From: an uncultured Lachnospiraceae bacterium
GTDB taxonomy: Bacteria > Bacillota > Clostridia > Lachnospirales > Lachnospiraceae
DNA: 21,453 nt
Assembly: GCA_910583835.1 (NCBI GenBank)
Contig: CAJTYM010000056.1
Coordinates: 1 to 21,453 of the forward strand
Direction of reading: 5' to 3'
A model generated the notes under the pieces. The model searched no databases. It was given only the letters and a program-made list of their open reading frames with translations, and had not been told where the DNA came from. Position 1 is the first letter of the stretch. Each line of letters opens with the position of its first letter. This document shows positions 14,383 through 21,440 of the stretch, piece by piece. A program made the translations under genes and the position numbers.

Positions 14383-15393
14383 ATGGAACATTTATTGATA
14401 CCTGAAAATTACCAGTCTGCGCTGAGTCTGCACGACACACAGATTGCCATCAAAATCGTCAAGGATTCCTTTCAGAATCTGCTGGCGGAACGCCTGAATC
14501 TGCAGCGTGTATCTGCACCGTTGTTCGTAGACCCGGATTCCGGGCTCAACGACAACTTAAACGGCGTGGAACGTCCTGTCACTTTTGGCATCAAAGAACA
14601 GAACGAAAAGCCAGCCGAGATTGTCCATTCCCTTGCCAAATGGAAACGTTACGCCCTGAAAAAATACGGTTTTTCCAAAGGAGAAGGCATCTATACGGAC
14701 ATGAATGCCATCCGTAGGGATGAAGAGACCGACAATATCCACTCCATTTTCGTGGACCAGTGGGATTGGGAAAAGATTATTTCCAGGGAGGACCGGAATC
14801 TGGATTTCCTCAAGGAAACGGTACGGACTGTCTACAAAGTCCTGCGCAAGACAGAGAAATATATGGCCATCCAATACGACTACATAGAGGAAATCCTGCC
14901 GCATGACATTTACTTTGTTACCACCGGCGAACTGGAAGAGATGTACCCGCAGTCTGACCCTAAGGAGCGCGAATACCTTATCTGCAAGGAAAAAGGCGCG
15001 GCATGTATCATGCAGATTGGCGACAAGCTCAAATCCGGCGAACCGCATGACGGCAGGGCTCCAGACTACGATGACTGGGCATTGAATGCGGACATTGTTG
15101 TCTACTATCCGGTACTCGATATCGCCTTGGAACTTTCTTCCATGGGAATCCGTGTGGATGAGGCCTCGCTGGCAGCCCAGCTGGAAAAAGCAGGATGCAC
15201 GGAACGCGCCGAACTTCCGTTCCAGAAAGCCATCCTCAACAAGGAACTTCCCCTCACGATTGGCGGCGGTATCGGCCAGTCAAGAATCTGCATGTTTTTC
15301 CTGCGCAAAGCGCACATCGGCGAGGTACAGTCCTCCCTCTGGAAAGACGAAATCTGCGCAGAAGCAGAGAAACATGGGATTCAGTTGCTGTAA
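14383..15393 (+). CDS. asnA: aspartate-ammonia ligase (asparagine synthetase A)
   Basis: This 336-residue cytoplasmic enzyme makes asparagine from aspartate, ammonia and ATP. It has the class II aminoacyl-tRNA-synthetase-like fold and the full family length (about 330). Typical segments are the N-terminal VKDSFQNLLAERLNLQRVSAPLF, then FGIKEQNEKPAEIVHSLAKW, YTDMNAIRRDE, the SIFVDQWDWE block, and the C-terminal LPLTIGGGIGQSR with the ATP-binding Arg. GAGGAG lies 8 nt before the ATG. It is a single gene with its own consensus promoter, divergent from GH42 and followed by hairpins. No T-box or riboswitch is visible in its short leader, so regulation is not evident. Confidence 0.97.
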   Translation: MEHLLIPENYQSALSLHDTQIAIKIVKDSFQNLLAERLNLQRVSAPLFVDPDSGLNDNLNGVERPVTFGIKEQNEKPAEIVHSLAKWKRYALKKYGFSKGEGIYTDMNAIRRDEETDNIHSIFVDQWDWEKIISREDRNLDFLKETVRTVYKVLRKTEKYMAIQYDYIEEILPHDIYFVTTGELEEMYPQSDPKEREYLICKEKGAACIMQIGDKLKSGEPHDGRAPDYDDWALNADIVVYYPVLDIALELSSMGIRVDEASLAAQLEKAGCTERAELPFQKAILNKELPLTIGGGIGQSRICMFFLRKAHIGEVQSSLWKDEICAEAEKHGIQLL

Positions 15394-15394
15394 G

Positions 15395-15459
15395 CGTTTC
15401 CTGCGCCGGATTTGCGCTGCAAAGCATATGAGTCCATATCAATCCGTGCGCAGGAAACG
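15395..15459. repeat. palindromic element, copy A
   Basis: The outer arms CGTTTCCTGCGC (15395-15406) and GCGCAGGAAACG (15448-15459) are perfect. They continue as CGGATT/AATCCG (15407-15412, 15441-15446) with one bulged base, an 18-bp stem around a 28-nt loop. No T-run follows, so it is not a typical terminator. It shares sequence and plan with copy B between ffh and rpsP. Confidence 0.75.
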
Positions 15460-15473
15460 GTGTATCTAAAGAA

Positions 15474-15492
15474 ATGCTGATTCCATCAGCAT
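15474..15492 (+). terminator. small hairpin between asnA and nhaC
   Basis: ATGCTGA (15474-15480) pairs with TCAGCAT (15486-15492) around TTCCA and is followed by CTTAAAATTT. It may be a weak terminator of asnA. No clear separate nhaC promoter was found, so partial read-through is possible. Confidence 0.35.
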
Positions 15493-15556
15493 CTTAAAAT
15501 TTACTATGGAAATACCCACCTCTTCCATTTTGGGAGAGAGAAAGAGAGGACACAAG

Positions 15557-17215
15557 ATGAAAAACAACCAGAACACCCCCAAGAGAGGCCTGGCAGCTAT
15601 GATCCGCGGGAAGAAATTTGCGAGCATTCTGCTTCTTATCTGTATCGCGGTACTTATTTTCCCTGCCCTGGCATACGCGACCGGGGACGGCGCTGCGGAG
15701 AACCCCAGCCACTTTTATATGACAGCTTGGTCGCTGCTTCCGCCCATCATTGCCATCGGGCTTGCCCTGATTACCAAGGAGGTCTACTCCTCGCTTTTTG
15801 TAGGAATCGTAATCGGCGGACTGCTCTACTCAAATTTCAGTTTTGAGGGAACGCTCACCCATGTATTCAACGATGGTATCGTGGCAGTGCTTGCAGATTC
15901 CTATAATGTCGGCATCCTGATTTTCCTGGTCATCCTGGGAATCATGGTCGTAATGATGAACAAGGCTGGCGGTTCCGCCGCTTTCGGGCGATGGGCGTCT
16001 TCCCATATCAAGACACGCGCGGGCGCACAGCTCGCCACCATCGCCTTGGGCGTGCTGATTTTTATTGATGACTACTTCAACTGCCTGACTGTGGGAAGCG
16101 TCATGCGCCCAGTCTCGGACGGCAGCAAAGTCTCCCGGGCAAAGCTGGCATATGTCATTGATGCCACGGCTGCCCCCGTCTGTATTATCGCACCGGTATC
16201 TTCCTGGGCTGCCGCAGTGGCAAGCTATGTGGAAGACGGCAACGGCCTTTATCTATTCATCCGCACAATTCCCTTTAACTTCTATGCATTGCTGACAATC
16301 GTAATGATGATTTTCCTCGCATTGACCGGCATGGATTACGGTCCCATGGCTACCCATGAAAGGAATGCCAAAGAAAAAGGAGACATCTTCTCCGGCATGG
16401 AAGACTATGCAAATGCGGTAAATGAAAACAGCAATCCCAACGGCAAGGTCATCGACCTGCTTCTGCCGATTGCCGTGTTGATCGTTTCCTGCGTTATCGG
16501 CATGATTTATTCCGGCGGTTTCTTCGAGGGCGCAAACTTTGTGGACGCATTTTCCAATTCCGATGCTTCCATTGGCCTTATGCTCGGCTCCTCCGTGGCA
16601 TTAATCATCACTGCCGCATACTATTTAATCCGTAAGTCCATCAAATTCAAAGAGCTGGCGGAAGCCATTCCCGAAGGATTCAAGTCCATGGTCCCGGCAA
16701 TCCTCATCCTTACTTTTGCCTGGAGCCTGAAAGCCATGACAGATTCCCTCGGCGCCAAAGAGTTTGTGGAGGCAGTGGTAAACAGTTCAGCCAGCAGCTT
16801 CCAGGCGTTCCTGCCGGCAATCGTTTTCATCATCGGCGTTTTCCTTGCCTTCGCAACGGGCACTTCCTGGGGGACTTTCGGCATCCTGATTCCGATTACC
16901 CTTGCCGTATTCCCTCTGGACAACCCGCTGGGCGTTGTCTGCGTTTCTGCCTGTATGGCCGGCGCAGTCTGCGGAGACCACTGCTCACCGATTTCTGACA
17001 CGACCATCATGGCAAGCGCGGGCGCGCAATGCAACCATGTGACGCACGTTTCAACGCAGCTGCCTTACGCCCTCACCGTGGCTGCTGTCAGCTTTGTCAG
17101 CTATGTCATCGCCGGTTTTGTGCCAAATGCGATTATCGTATTGCCGATTGGCATCGCGCTGATGATTCTGACATTGCTGCTAATCCAGAAGTCCAATCTC
17201 GGACAACATAAATAA
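15557..17215 (+). CDS. NhaC-family Na+/H+ antiporter
   Basis: A 552-residue integral membrane protein with about 11-13 hydrophobic segments. Family motifs are FIDDYFNCLTVGSVMRP near 170-190, which holds the acidic residues expected in the transport path, and the mirror motif GDHCSPISDTTIMAS near 475-490. NhaC relatives exchange Na+ for H+, and some (MleN) couple this to malate/lactate exchange, so the precise substrate is uncertain. The frame is open 17 codons before the chosen ATG at 15557, which has GAGAGG 8 nt upstream and starts MKNNQ, followed by a hydrophobic segment. Its stop lies only 4 bp from the end of the opposing trmD gene, and its terminator is inside trmD. Confidence 0.9.
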   Translation: MKNNQNTPKRGLAAMIRGKKFASILLLICIAVLIFPALAYATGDGAAENPSHFYMTAWSLLPPIIAIGLALITKEVYSSLFVGIVIGGLLYSNFSFEGTLTHVFNDGIVAVLADSYNVGILIFLVILGIMVVMMNKAGGSAAFGRWASSHIKTRAGAQLATIALGVLIFIDDYFNCLTVGSVMRPVSDGSKVSRAKLAYVIDATAAPVCIIAPVSSWAAAVASYVEDGNGLYLFIRTIPFNFYALLTIVMMIFLALTGMDYGPMATHERNAKEKGDIFSGMEDYANAVNENSNPNGKVIDLLLPIAVLIVSCVIGMIYSGGFFEGANFVDAFSNSDASIGLMLGSSVALIITAAYYLIRKSIKFKELAEAIPEGFKSMVPAILILTFAWSLKAMTDSLGAKEFVEAVVNSSASSFQAFLPAIVFIIGVFLAFATGTSWGTFGILIPITLAVFPLDNPLGVVCVSACMAGAVCGDHCSPISDTTIMASAGAQCNHVTHVSTQLPYALTVAAVSFVSYVIAGFVPNAIIVLPIGIALMILTLLLIQKSNLGQHK

Positions 17216-17219
17216 CGCG

Positions 17220-17939
17220 CTATTCTTTCAGCCATTCCTGCTCCTGGCAGGTAAGCGCCGCCCCCTTAAGCAAGTCGGGGCGGCGTTCTTTTGTGCGCAG
17301 AAGGGACTGCTGCCTGCGCCAGGCTTCAATATTTTTATGATGCCCGGAAAGCAGTACCGGCGGCACTTTTTTGCCCATCCACTCTTCCGGGCGGGAATAT
17401 TGTGGATACTCCAGCAGATTTCCCTCAAACGACTCCGCAGAACCGGATTCCTCGTTGCTCAGCACCCCCGGGACCATGCGGGAAATCGCGTCTACCATCA
17501 CCATCGCCGGCAATTCCCCGCCAGTGAGCACATAATCTCCGATGGAATAATAATCGGTGACAATCTCTTCTAAGACACGCTCGTCAATGCCCTCATAATG
17601 ACCGCAGAGCAGGATTAAATCTTCCTCCAAGGCAAGCTCCTTTGCTTTCTGCTGCTTAAAAACACTGCCCTGGGGCGTCACATAGATACACCGCGGCTTC
17701 TTCCCAAGGCGGTCTGCCACGGATTTCCAGGCAGCGTACACCGGCTGTGCCTGCATCAGCATCCCCGCACCGCCGCCGTAAGGGTAATCATCAACTTTAT
17801 GGTGTTTATTGGCAGAATAATCACGGATATCCACGGTCTCAATCTGCAGGATGCCCGCTTCTTTGGCGCGCCCGATAATGCTGGTATTCAGCCCCTCTTC
17901 CACCATCTGCGGAAACAATGTCAGGATATAAAAATTCAT
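17220..17939 (-). CDS. trmD: tRNA (guanine37-N1)-methyltransferase TrmD
   Basis: A 239-residue SPOUT (trefoil-knot) methyltransferase forming m1G37, which prevents +1 frameshifting. Motifs: MNFYILTLFPQMVEE at the start, DDYPYGGGAGMLMQ, YVTPQG, LLCGHYEGIDERV, then the SAM-binding knot SIGDYVLTGGELPAMVMVDA and the C-terminal EEWMGK and LLRTKERRPDLL. It is essential in most bacteria. The ATG overlaps the rimM stop by 4 bp (ATGA), so it is translationally coupled. It is the last gene of the leftward cluster; rplS, its usual next neighbour, is absent here. The 3' end overlaps the nhaC terminator on the other strand. Confidence 0.98.
   Translation of the reverse strand: MNFYILTLFPQMVEEGLNTSIIGRAKEAGILQIETVDIRDYSANKHHKVDDYPYGGGAGMLMQAQPVYAAWKSVADRLGKKPRCIYVTPQGSVFKQQKAKELALEEDLILLCGHYEGIDERVLEEIVTDYYSIGDYVLTGGELPAMVMVDAISRMVPGVLSNEESGSAESFEGNLLEYPQYSRPEEWMGKKVPPVLLSGHHKNIEAWRRQQSLLRTKERRPDLLKGAALTCQEQEWLKE
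17256..17292 (+). terminator. nhaC terminator embedded in the trmD coding end
   Basis: CGCCGCCCC (17256-17264) pairs perfectly with GGGGCGGCG (17277-17285) and is followed by TTCTTTT on the plus strand. It lies 41 bp past the nhaC stop, entirely inside the last codons of trmD on the opposite strand. Confidence 0.75.
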
Positions 17940-18499
17940 GGCAGCTCCTCCACATTTTCTGCCAGCAATCCGGGCAGGAGATGTACCCGCATACTCCTTT
18001 TTTGCATGTCCACCTGCAGGATACAGTCGCGGATTGCCGGCAGCAGCAGCTCCTTGTTCTTATCCGTAACCCGCTCTGCATAGGGAGAATCTTTATCCAC
18101 GCGCACCACATATACGTCATTTGCCCCGGTCTGCAGCACGTCCGCAAGTTCGCCCAGCAGTTCCCCCTCTTCTGTCCTTACCTCTATGCCAATCAAGTCG
18201 GCAATGAAATACTCATCTTTCTCACATTTCACCGCATGGTCCCTTGTCACAAAAAGACCCCTGCCCTTGTATTTTTCCACATCATTGATGTTATCAATCC
18301 CTTTAAATTTCAAAATCGCCAGATTTTTAAAGAATTTGACCTGAGCGATTTCCAGTTCCAGATAGTCCCCGCCGTCTTCCAGCAGGACTTTCTTTAACTT
18401 CTTAAAACGCATTACGTCATCTGTCATGGGAAATACTTTCACTTCGCCACGAACGCCGTGGGTCGTGGTAATCGCTCCCACCTGCAATAAGTCTTCCAT
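17936..18499 (-). CDS. rimM: ribosome maturation factor RimM
   Basis: A 187-residue 16S rRNA processing factor that binds S19 and helps mature the 30S head. The N-terminal domain begins LLQVGAITTTHGVRGEVKVFP, the family signature, and the C-terminal PRC-barrel contains ELLGELADVLQTGANDVYVV. The length is slightly above the usual 165-180. The open frame runs 14 codons further upstream, but the ATG at 18499 has AAGGAG 9 nt before it and gives the conserved start. It overlaps trmD by 4 bp. A hairpin at 18544-18578 separates it from khpA. Confidence 0.96.
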   Translation of the reverse strand: MEDLLQVGAITTTHGVRGEVKVFPMTDDVMRFKKLKKVLLEDGGDYLELEIAQVKFFKNLAILKFKGIDNINDVEKYKGRGLFVTRDHAVKCEKDEYFIADLIGIEVRTEEGELLGELADVLQTGANDVYVVRVDKDSPYAERVTDKNKELLLPAIRDCILQVDMQKRSMRVHLLPGLLAENVEELP

Positions 18500-18543
18500 A
18501 AACGATTCTCCTTGTATGGCTGGAAATTCTCTATGATACAAAA

Positions 18544-18578
18544 GCTGCCGTAAAACCGAATATCAATTCTACGACAGC
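18544..18578 (-). terminator. intra-operon hairpin between khpA and rimM
   Basis: On the minus strand, GCTGTCGTAGAA pairs with TTTTACGGCAGC over 12 bp (two G-U pairs) around an 11-nt loop and is followed by TTTTG. This could be a partial terminator or processing site lowering rimM-trmD output relative to rpsP-khpA. Confidence 0.55.
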
Positions 18579-18593
18579 CTCTCTTACTGTTTG

Positions 18594-18824
18594 CTATTGT
18601 ACGATATCGACAATAACTTTCTTGTCACTCTTAGCTGCAGCTGCTTTCACAACCGCGCGAATGGCTTTTGCAATCCGTCCCTGTTTTCCAATTACCTTCC
18701 CCATATCTTCCTGGGCAACGTGTAATTCCAATACAATGGACTTGTCATTCTCAGTCTCCGTAACTACAACTTCTTCTGGAACATCCACAAGCGCTCTTGC
18801 AATTACCTCTACTAATTCTTTCAT
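18594..18824 (-). CDS. khpA: KH-domain RNA-binding protein KhpA
   Basis: A 76-residue single KH domain with the GKQGRIAKAIR loop (GXXG-type, residues about 47-57) that contacts RNA. KhpA works with the Jag/KhpB protein as a global RNA chaperone in Gram-positive bacteria, affecting cell shape and sRNA function; that role is family knowledge. Full family length. GAGGTGA lies 5 nt before the ATG. It sits 18 bp after rpsP, the standard Firmicutes order. Confidence 0.95.
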   Translation of the reverse strand: MKELVEVIARALVDVPEEVVVTETENDKSIVLELHVAQEDMGKVIGKQGRIAKAIRAVVKAAAAKSDKKVIVDIVQ

Positions 18825-18842
18825 TACGTCACCTCACGAAGA

Positions 18843-19085
18843 TTATTTCTCGATGCCGGCTAATTTGAAAATCTTTGCTACCGTATCTGTAGTCTGAGCG
18901 CCATTTGCCAACCATTTCTTTGCTAATTCTTCATTCACGTGGAATTCACTTGGATCCTTGGTGGGGTCATATGTTCCAATCTCTTCGATAAACCTTCCGT
19001 CTCTCGGAGACCTGGAATCAGCGACAACGATTCTATAGAAAGGAGCCTTCTTCTGTCCCATTCTCTTTAACCTGATCTTTACCAT
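18843..19085 (-). CDS. rpsP: 30S ribosomal protein S16
   Basis: An 80-residue S16 with the typical start MVKIRLKRMGQKKAPFYRIV, then DSRSPRDGRFIEEIGTYDP and a C-terminal WLANGAQTTDTV. S16 binds 16S rRNA early in 30S assembly. The reading frame continues about 50 codons upstream without biological sense; the ATG at 19085 with AGGAGGTGA 6 nt before it is clear. It has its own -10 box 34 bp upstream. Confidence 0.98.
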   Translation of the reverse strand: MVKIRLKRMGQKKAPFYRIVVADSRSPRDGRFIEEIGTYDPTKDPSEFHVNEELAKKWLANGAQTTDTVAKIFKLAGIEK

Positions 19086-19118
19086 TCTTTTCACCTCCTG
19101 GTTCTTATTGTTATCTAT

Positions 19119-19155
19119 ATTATAGTAAACGCATGAAATGAATACGTTTACTATA
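19119..19155 (-). promoter_or_regulatory. rpsP promoter overlapped by an 11-bp palindrome
   Basis: A TATAAT -10 box (19119-19124, minus strand) lies 34 bp before rpsP, without a good -35. It is overlapped by TATAGTAAACG (19121-19131) and CGTTTACTATA (19145-19155), a perfect 11-bp inverted repeat with a 13-bp spacer. The palindrome covers the spacer and -35 region and so resembles an operator as much as an RNA hairpin. Confidence 0.45.
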
Positions 19156-19171
19156 ACTGCTCCGCAAAGAT

Positions 19172-19260
19172 GCGCACGAATGCACAAAGGAAATATGCCG
19201 CTTGCGGCGTGCATTCGGCGCAGGAAACGAATCAAAACGCAAACGTTTGGTTCGTTTCCT
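19172..19260. repeat. palindromic element, copy B, plus adjoining hairpin
   Basis: GCGC-A-CGAATGCAC (19172-19185) pairs with GTGCATTCG-GCGC (19209-19221), enclosing GCCGC/GCGGC (19197-19208). Directly next to it AGGAAACGAA (19222-19231) pairs with TTCGTTTCCT (19251-19260). Read leftward, the sequence from GTTTCCTGCGCCG onward parallels copy A at 15397-15459. It fills most of the ffh-rpsP gap. No T-run follows either stem. Confidence 0.7.
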
Positions 19261-19282
19261 ATACTTAACTAAGTAACCGTAA

Positions 19283-20638
19283 TTAAAGCCCAAACGGCAG
19301 CTTGAAGCCGCCGCGGCGCTTGCCCTTGCCGCCCATCATCCCGGACATCTGCTTGAGCATCTTCCTGGACTGCTCAAATTGCTTGACCAGACGGTTGACC
19401 TCGCTGATGTCTACGCCGGCGCCGACAGCAATCCTGCGCTTGCGGCTGGGATTGAGCAAGGAAGGGTTTGCCCGCTCTTTGGGGGTCATGGAATAAATAA
19501 TGCCCTCAATCCTCGCCATTTTCTTCTCATCCACCGCATTCTCTATCTCTGCTATCTGGGAACCGCCGATTCCCGGCATCATTTGCAGCATACTGGAAAT
19601 GCCGCCCATTTTCTTCATCTGATTCATGGATTCCAGATAGTCGTCAAAGCCGAATTCGGCTTTCTTCATCTTCTGCTCTAATTCCCTTGCTTTCTCCTCG
19701 TCAATGTTCTCCTGTGCTTTCTCTATCAAGGTCAGCACATCGCCCATGCCAAGGATACGGTTCGCCATACGGTCCGGATAAAACTGCTCCAAATCGGACA
19801 ATTTCTCACCCATACCAACATACAGTATCGGCTTACCGGTAACTGCACGGATGGACAGGGCTGCACCGCCCCTGGTATCGCCGTCTAACTTCGTCAATAC
19901 CACGCCGTCAATGCCAATCTTTTCCTCAAACATTGTCGCCACGTTCACCGCGTCCTGTCCGGTCATGGCATCTACGACCAGTATCGTCTGGCTCACGTCA
20001 AGCTGCCCTTTGATTTCTTGCAGTTCTGCCATCATCTCTTCATCAATATGCAGCCGTCCTGCGGTGTCTAAGATTACCACATTCTGCCCATTCGCCCTGG
20101 CGTGCTCCACTGCCGCCTTGGCAATATTAACCGGCTTATGGCTGTCTCCCATGGAAAACACTTCCACGTTCTGTTTTTCTCCATTAATCTGCAGCTGCTG
20201 GATAGCCGCCGGACGGTAGACGTCACATGCCACAAGCAACGGCTTCTTTCCCTTCTGCTTGAGCTTCCCGGCAATCTTGGCGGTCGTGGTGGTCTTTCCT
20301 GCTCCCTGCAGCCCCGCCATCATAATGACCGTGATGTCAGAACCAGGCTTCAAGGCAATCTCCGTTGTCTCAGAACCCATGAGGGATACAAGCTCCTCAT
20401 TTACTATCTTAACCACCATCTGCCCAGGATTTAAACCGTTCATCACATCCTGCCCCACAGCGCGCTCCTGCACGGACTTCACAAACTGCTTGACCACCTT
20501 GAAATTAACGTCTGCCTCAAGCAAAGCCAGCTTCACCTCTTTCAGGGCGGCTTTCACGTCTGCTTCCGTGAGCATTCCCTTGCTGCGCAGGGATTTGAAT
20601 ACATTCTGCAATTTTTCAGACAAGCTGTCAAACGCCAT
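19283..20638 (-). CDS. ffh: signal recognition particle GTPase Ffh
   Basis: A 451-residue SRP54 homologue that binds 4.5S/scRNA and signal sequences to target membrane proteins to FtsY. The N domain covers 1-100. The GTPase domain has the P-loop GLQGAGKTTTT near 109, then DTAGR, TKLDGDTRGG and GMGEKLSDLE. The methionine-rich M domain from about 320 holds the RNA-binding helix-turn-helix (SRKRRIAVGAG) and ends in a Gly/Lys-rich tail. The start has GAGGAG inside the end of ylxM. The two genes are separated by a single base, so they are coupled. Confidence 0.98.
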   Translation of the reverse strand: MAFDSLSEKLQNVFKSLRSKGMLTEADVKAALKEVKLALLEADVNFKVVKQFVKSVQERAVGQDVMNGLNPGQMVVKIVNEELVSLMGSETTEIALKPGSDITVIMMAGLQGAGKTTTTAKIAGKLKQKGKKPLLVACDVYRPAAIQQLQINGEKQNVEVFSMGDSHKPVNIAKAAVEHARANGQNVVILDTAGRLHIDEEMMAELQEIKGQLDVSQTILVVDAMTGQDAVNVATMFEEKIGIDGVVLTKLDGDTRGGAALSIRAVTGKPILYVGMGEKLSDLEQFYPDRMANRILGMGDVLTLIEKAQENIDEEKARELEQKMKKAEFGFDDYLESMNQMKKMGGISSMLQMMPGIGGSQIAEIENAVDEKKMARIEGIIYSMTPKERANPSLLNPSRKRRIAVGAGVDISEVNRLVKQFEQSRKMLKQMSGMMGGKGKRRGGFKLPFGL

Positions 20639-20639
20639 A

Positions 20640-20984
20640 CTATAACTCCTCTAATATCTCATCTGCAATGGCTCTGATTTCTACTATCAGTTCTAACTCA
20701 TTGCTATCTTGATATGTCTCGGTAAGCGCGCGTATCCTCAAGACCTGCTCTTTCATTTTCAGGAAACGCTCCAGTAAATGCAGCTTCTGTTCATATCCCT
20801 CCAGCAGTCTGTCACACCGCTTCACGAGGTCATGGACACCCTGGCGGCTAATCCCTTCCTCCTCGGCAATCTCGCTCAGGGTCAGGTCGTTCAGCACAAA
20901 ATCCCCATATATGTTTTGCTGATGTTCATTCAGCAAATCTCCATAAAAATCATAGAGATACGTCTGCATCAATTTCTTTTCCAT
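20640..20984 (-). CDS. ylxM: UPF0122 protein YlxM, SRP-associated
   Basis: A 114-residue helix-turn-helix protein (sigma-70 region 4-like) with DFVLNDLTLSEIAEEEGISR as the HTH core. YlxM is encoded before ffh across Firmicutes and has been reported to modulate the SRP GTPase complex. The open frame starts 7 codons upstream, but the ATG at 20984 has AGGTGG before it and gives the conserved MEKKL start. It is the first gene of the leftward cluster, driven by the promoter at 21001-21029. Confidence 0.93.
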   Translation of the reverse strand: MEKKLMQTYLYDFYGDLLNEHQQNIYGDFVLNDLTLSEIAEEEGISRQGVHDLVKRCDRLLEGYEQKLHLLERFLKMKEQVLRIRALTETYQDSNELELIVEIRAIADEILEEL

Positions 20985-21000
20985 TCTTACCACCTGTGGT

Positions 21001-21029
21001 ATCATACTACAAAAGGATTATGGTGTCAA
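21001..21029 (-). promoter_or_regulatory. promoter of ylxM-ffh
   Basis: Read leftward: -35 TTGACA (21024-21029), a 17-bp spacer, and -10 TATGAT (21001-21006), 16 bp before the ylxM start codon. The leader is therefore very short. Confidence 0.85.
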
Positions 21030-21039
21030 GTGTTTTTTC

Positions 21040-21067
21040 TTGACAAACCATAATGTTATATCATAAT
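21040..21067 (+). promoter_or_regulatory. rightward promoter, back-to-back with the ylxM promoter
   Basis: -35 TTGACA (21040-21045), a 16-bp spacer, and -10 CATAAT (21062-21067). The -35 boxes of the two divergent promoters are only 10 bp apart, so they may compete. The transcript would start near 21074 and has no recognised gene. Confidence 0.6.
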
Positions 21068-21073
21068 ACTTGA

Positions 21074-21270
21074 CACTTCCACTTCATGGATTTATAAAAA
21101 AGAAGGGAAATCTGCTCCCGGAATATTCCAGGTACTTTCCGGGCGTATATCTGATTCCCTACTTTGGGGGAATGATTCGGCTCCGGGTGTGGCAGCTCTG
21201 TGTTTTGGTAACGGTTCGGGGGAATGCCTGATAAGAGAATGAGAAAGCAGCAGCCAGGCAGCTTTCACAA
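21074..21270 (+). ncRNA. structured transcript of unknown identity
   Basis: About 200 nt downstream of a near-consensus promoter without a convincing coding frame. GGGAAATC (21105-21112) pairs with GATTCCC (21153-21159) and encloses CCCGGAA/TTCCGGG (21117-21123, 21137-21143). The same GATTCCC can instead pair with GGGGAAT just downstream, so two exclusive folds exist. A GAAAGC/GCTTTC hairpin lies near 21243-21266. It does not match the signatures I know for tmRNA, RNase P, SRP RNA or common riboswitches. The extent is approximate. Confidence 0.3.
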
Positions 21271-21299
21271 TCGCATTACATTAAACGTGTGTTTGGCTC

Positions 21300-21328
21300 T
21301 TGAATCCTACTGCCAAATGTGCTATATT
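21300..21328 (+). promoter_or_regulatory. promoter of the antisense-type RNA
   Basis: -35 TTGAAT (21300-21305), a 17-bp spacer, and -10 TATATT (21323-21328). It gives a start near 21335. Confidence 0.6.
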
Positions 21329-21334
21329 AAGCAT

Positions 21335-21440
21335 AGAAAAAGGGAAAACCATAGAAGCGGTTCTACCCCTTTAACAACAAGCTACACCCTCCGAAAAGGG
21401 TCAGCCGTCACTATTGCGAGTAGTGGCGGCTATTTCTTTC
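21335..21440 (+). ncRNA. putative type I antitoxin RNA
   Basis: A compact rightward RNA of about 105 nt with its own promoter and three hairpins. The first is the complement of the leftward terminator (21337-21372), the second is ACCCT/AGGGT near 21386-21401, and the third is an 11-bp terminal stem AGCCGTCACTA/TAGTGGCGGCT (21403-21413, 21421-21431) followed by ATTTCTTT. It is antisense to the 3' part of a leftward transcript that enters from beyond 21453. Convergent overlap of this kind is typical of Fst/TxpA (holin-like toxin) modules in Firmicutes. The assignment is by architecture, since the toxin is outside the window. Confidence 0.5.
21337..21372 (-). terminator. terminator of the leftward transcript entering from the right edge
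   Basis: On the minus strand AAAGGGGTAGAACC pairs with GGTTTTCCCTTTTT around an 8-nt loop, 13 of 14 positions pairing, with the T-run forming the distal arm and tail. It would end the toxin-type mRNA. Confidence 0.6.
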
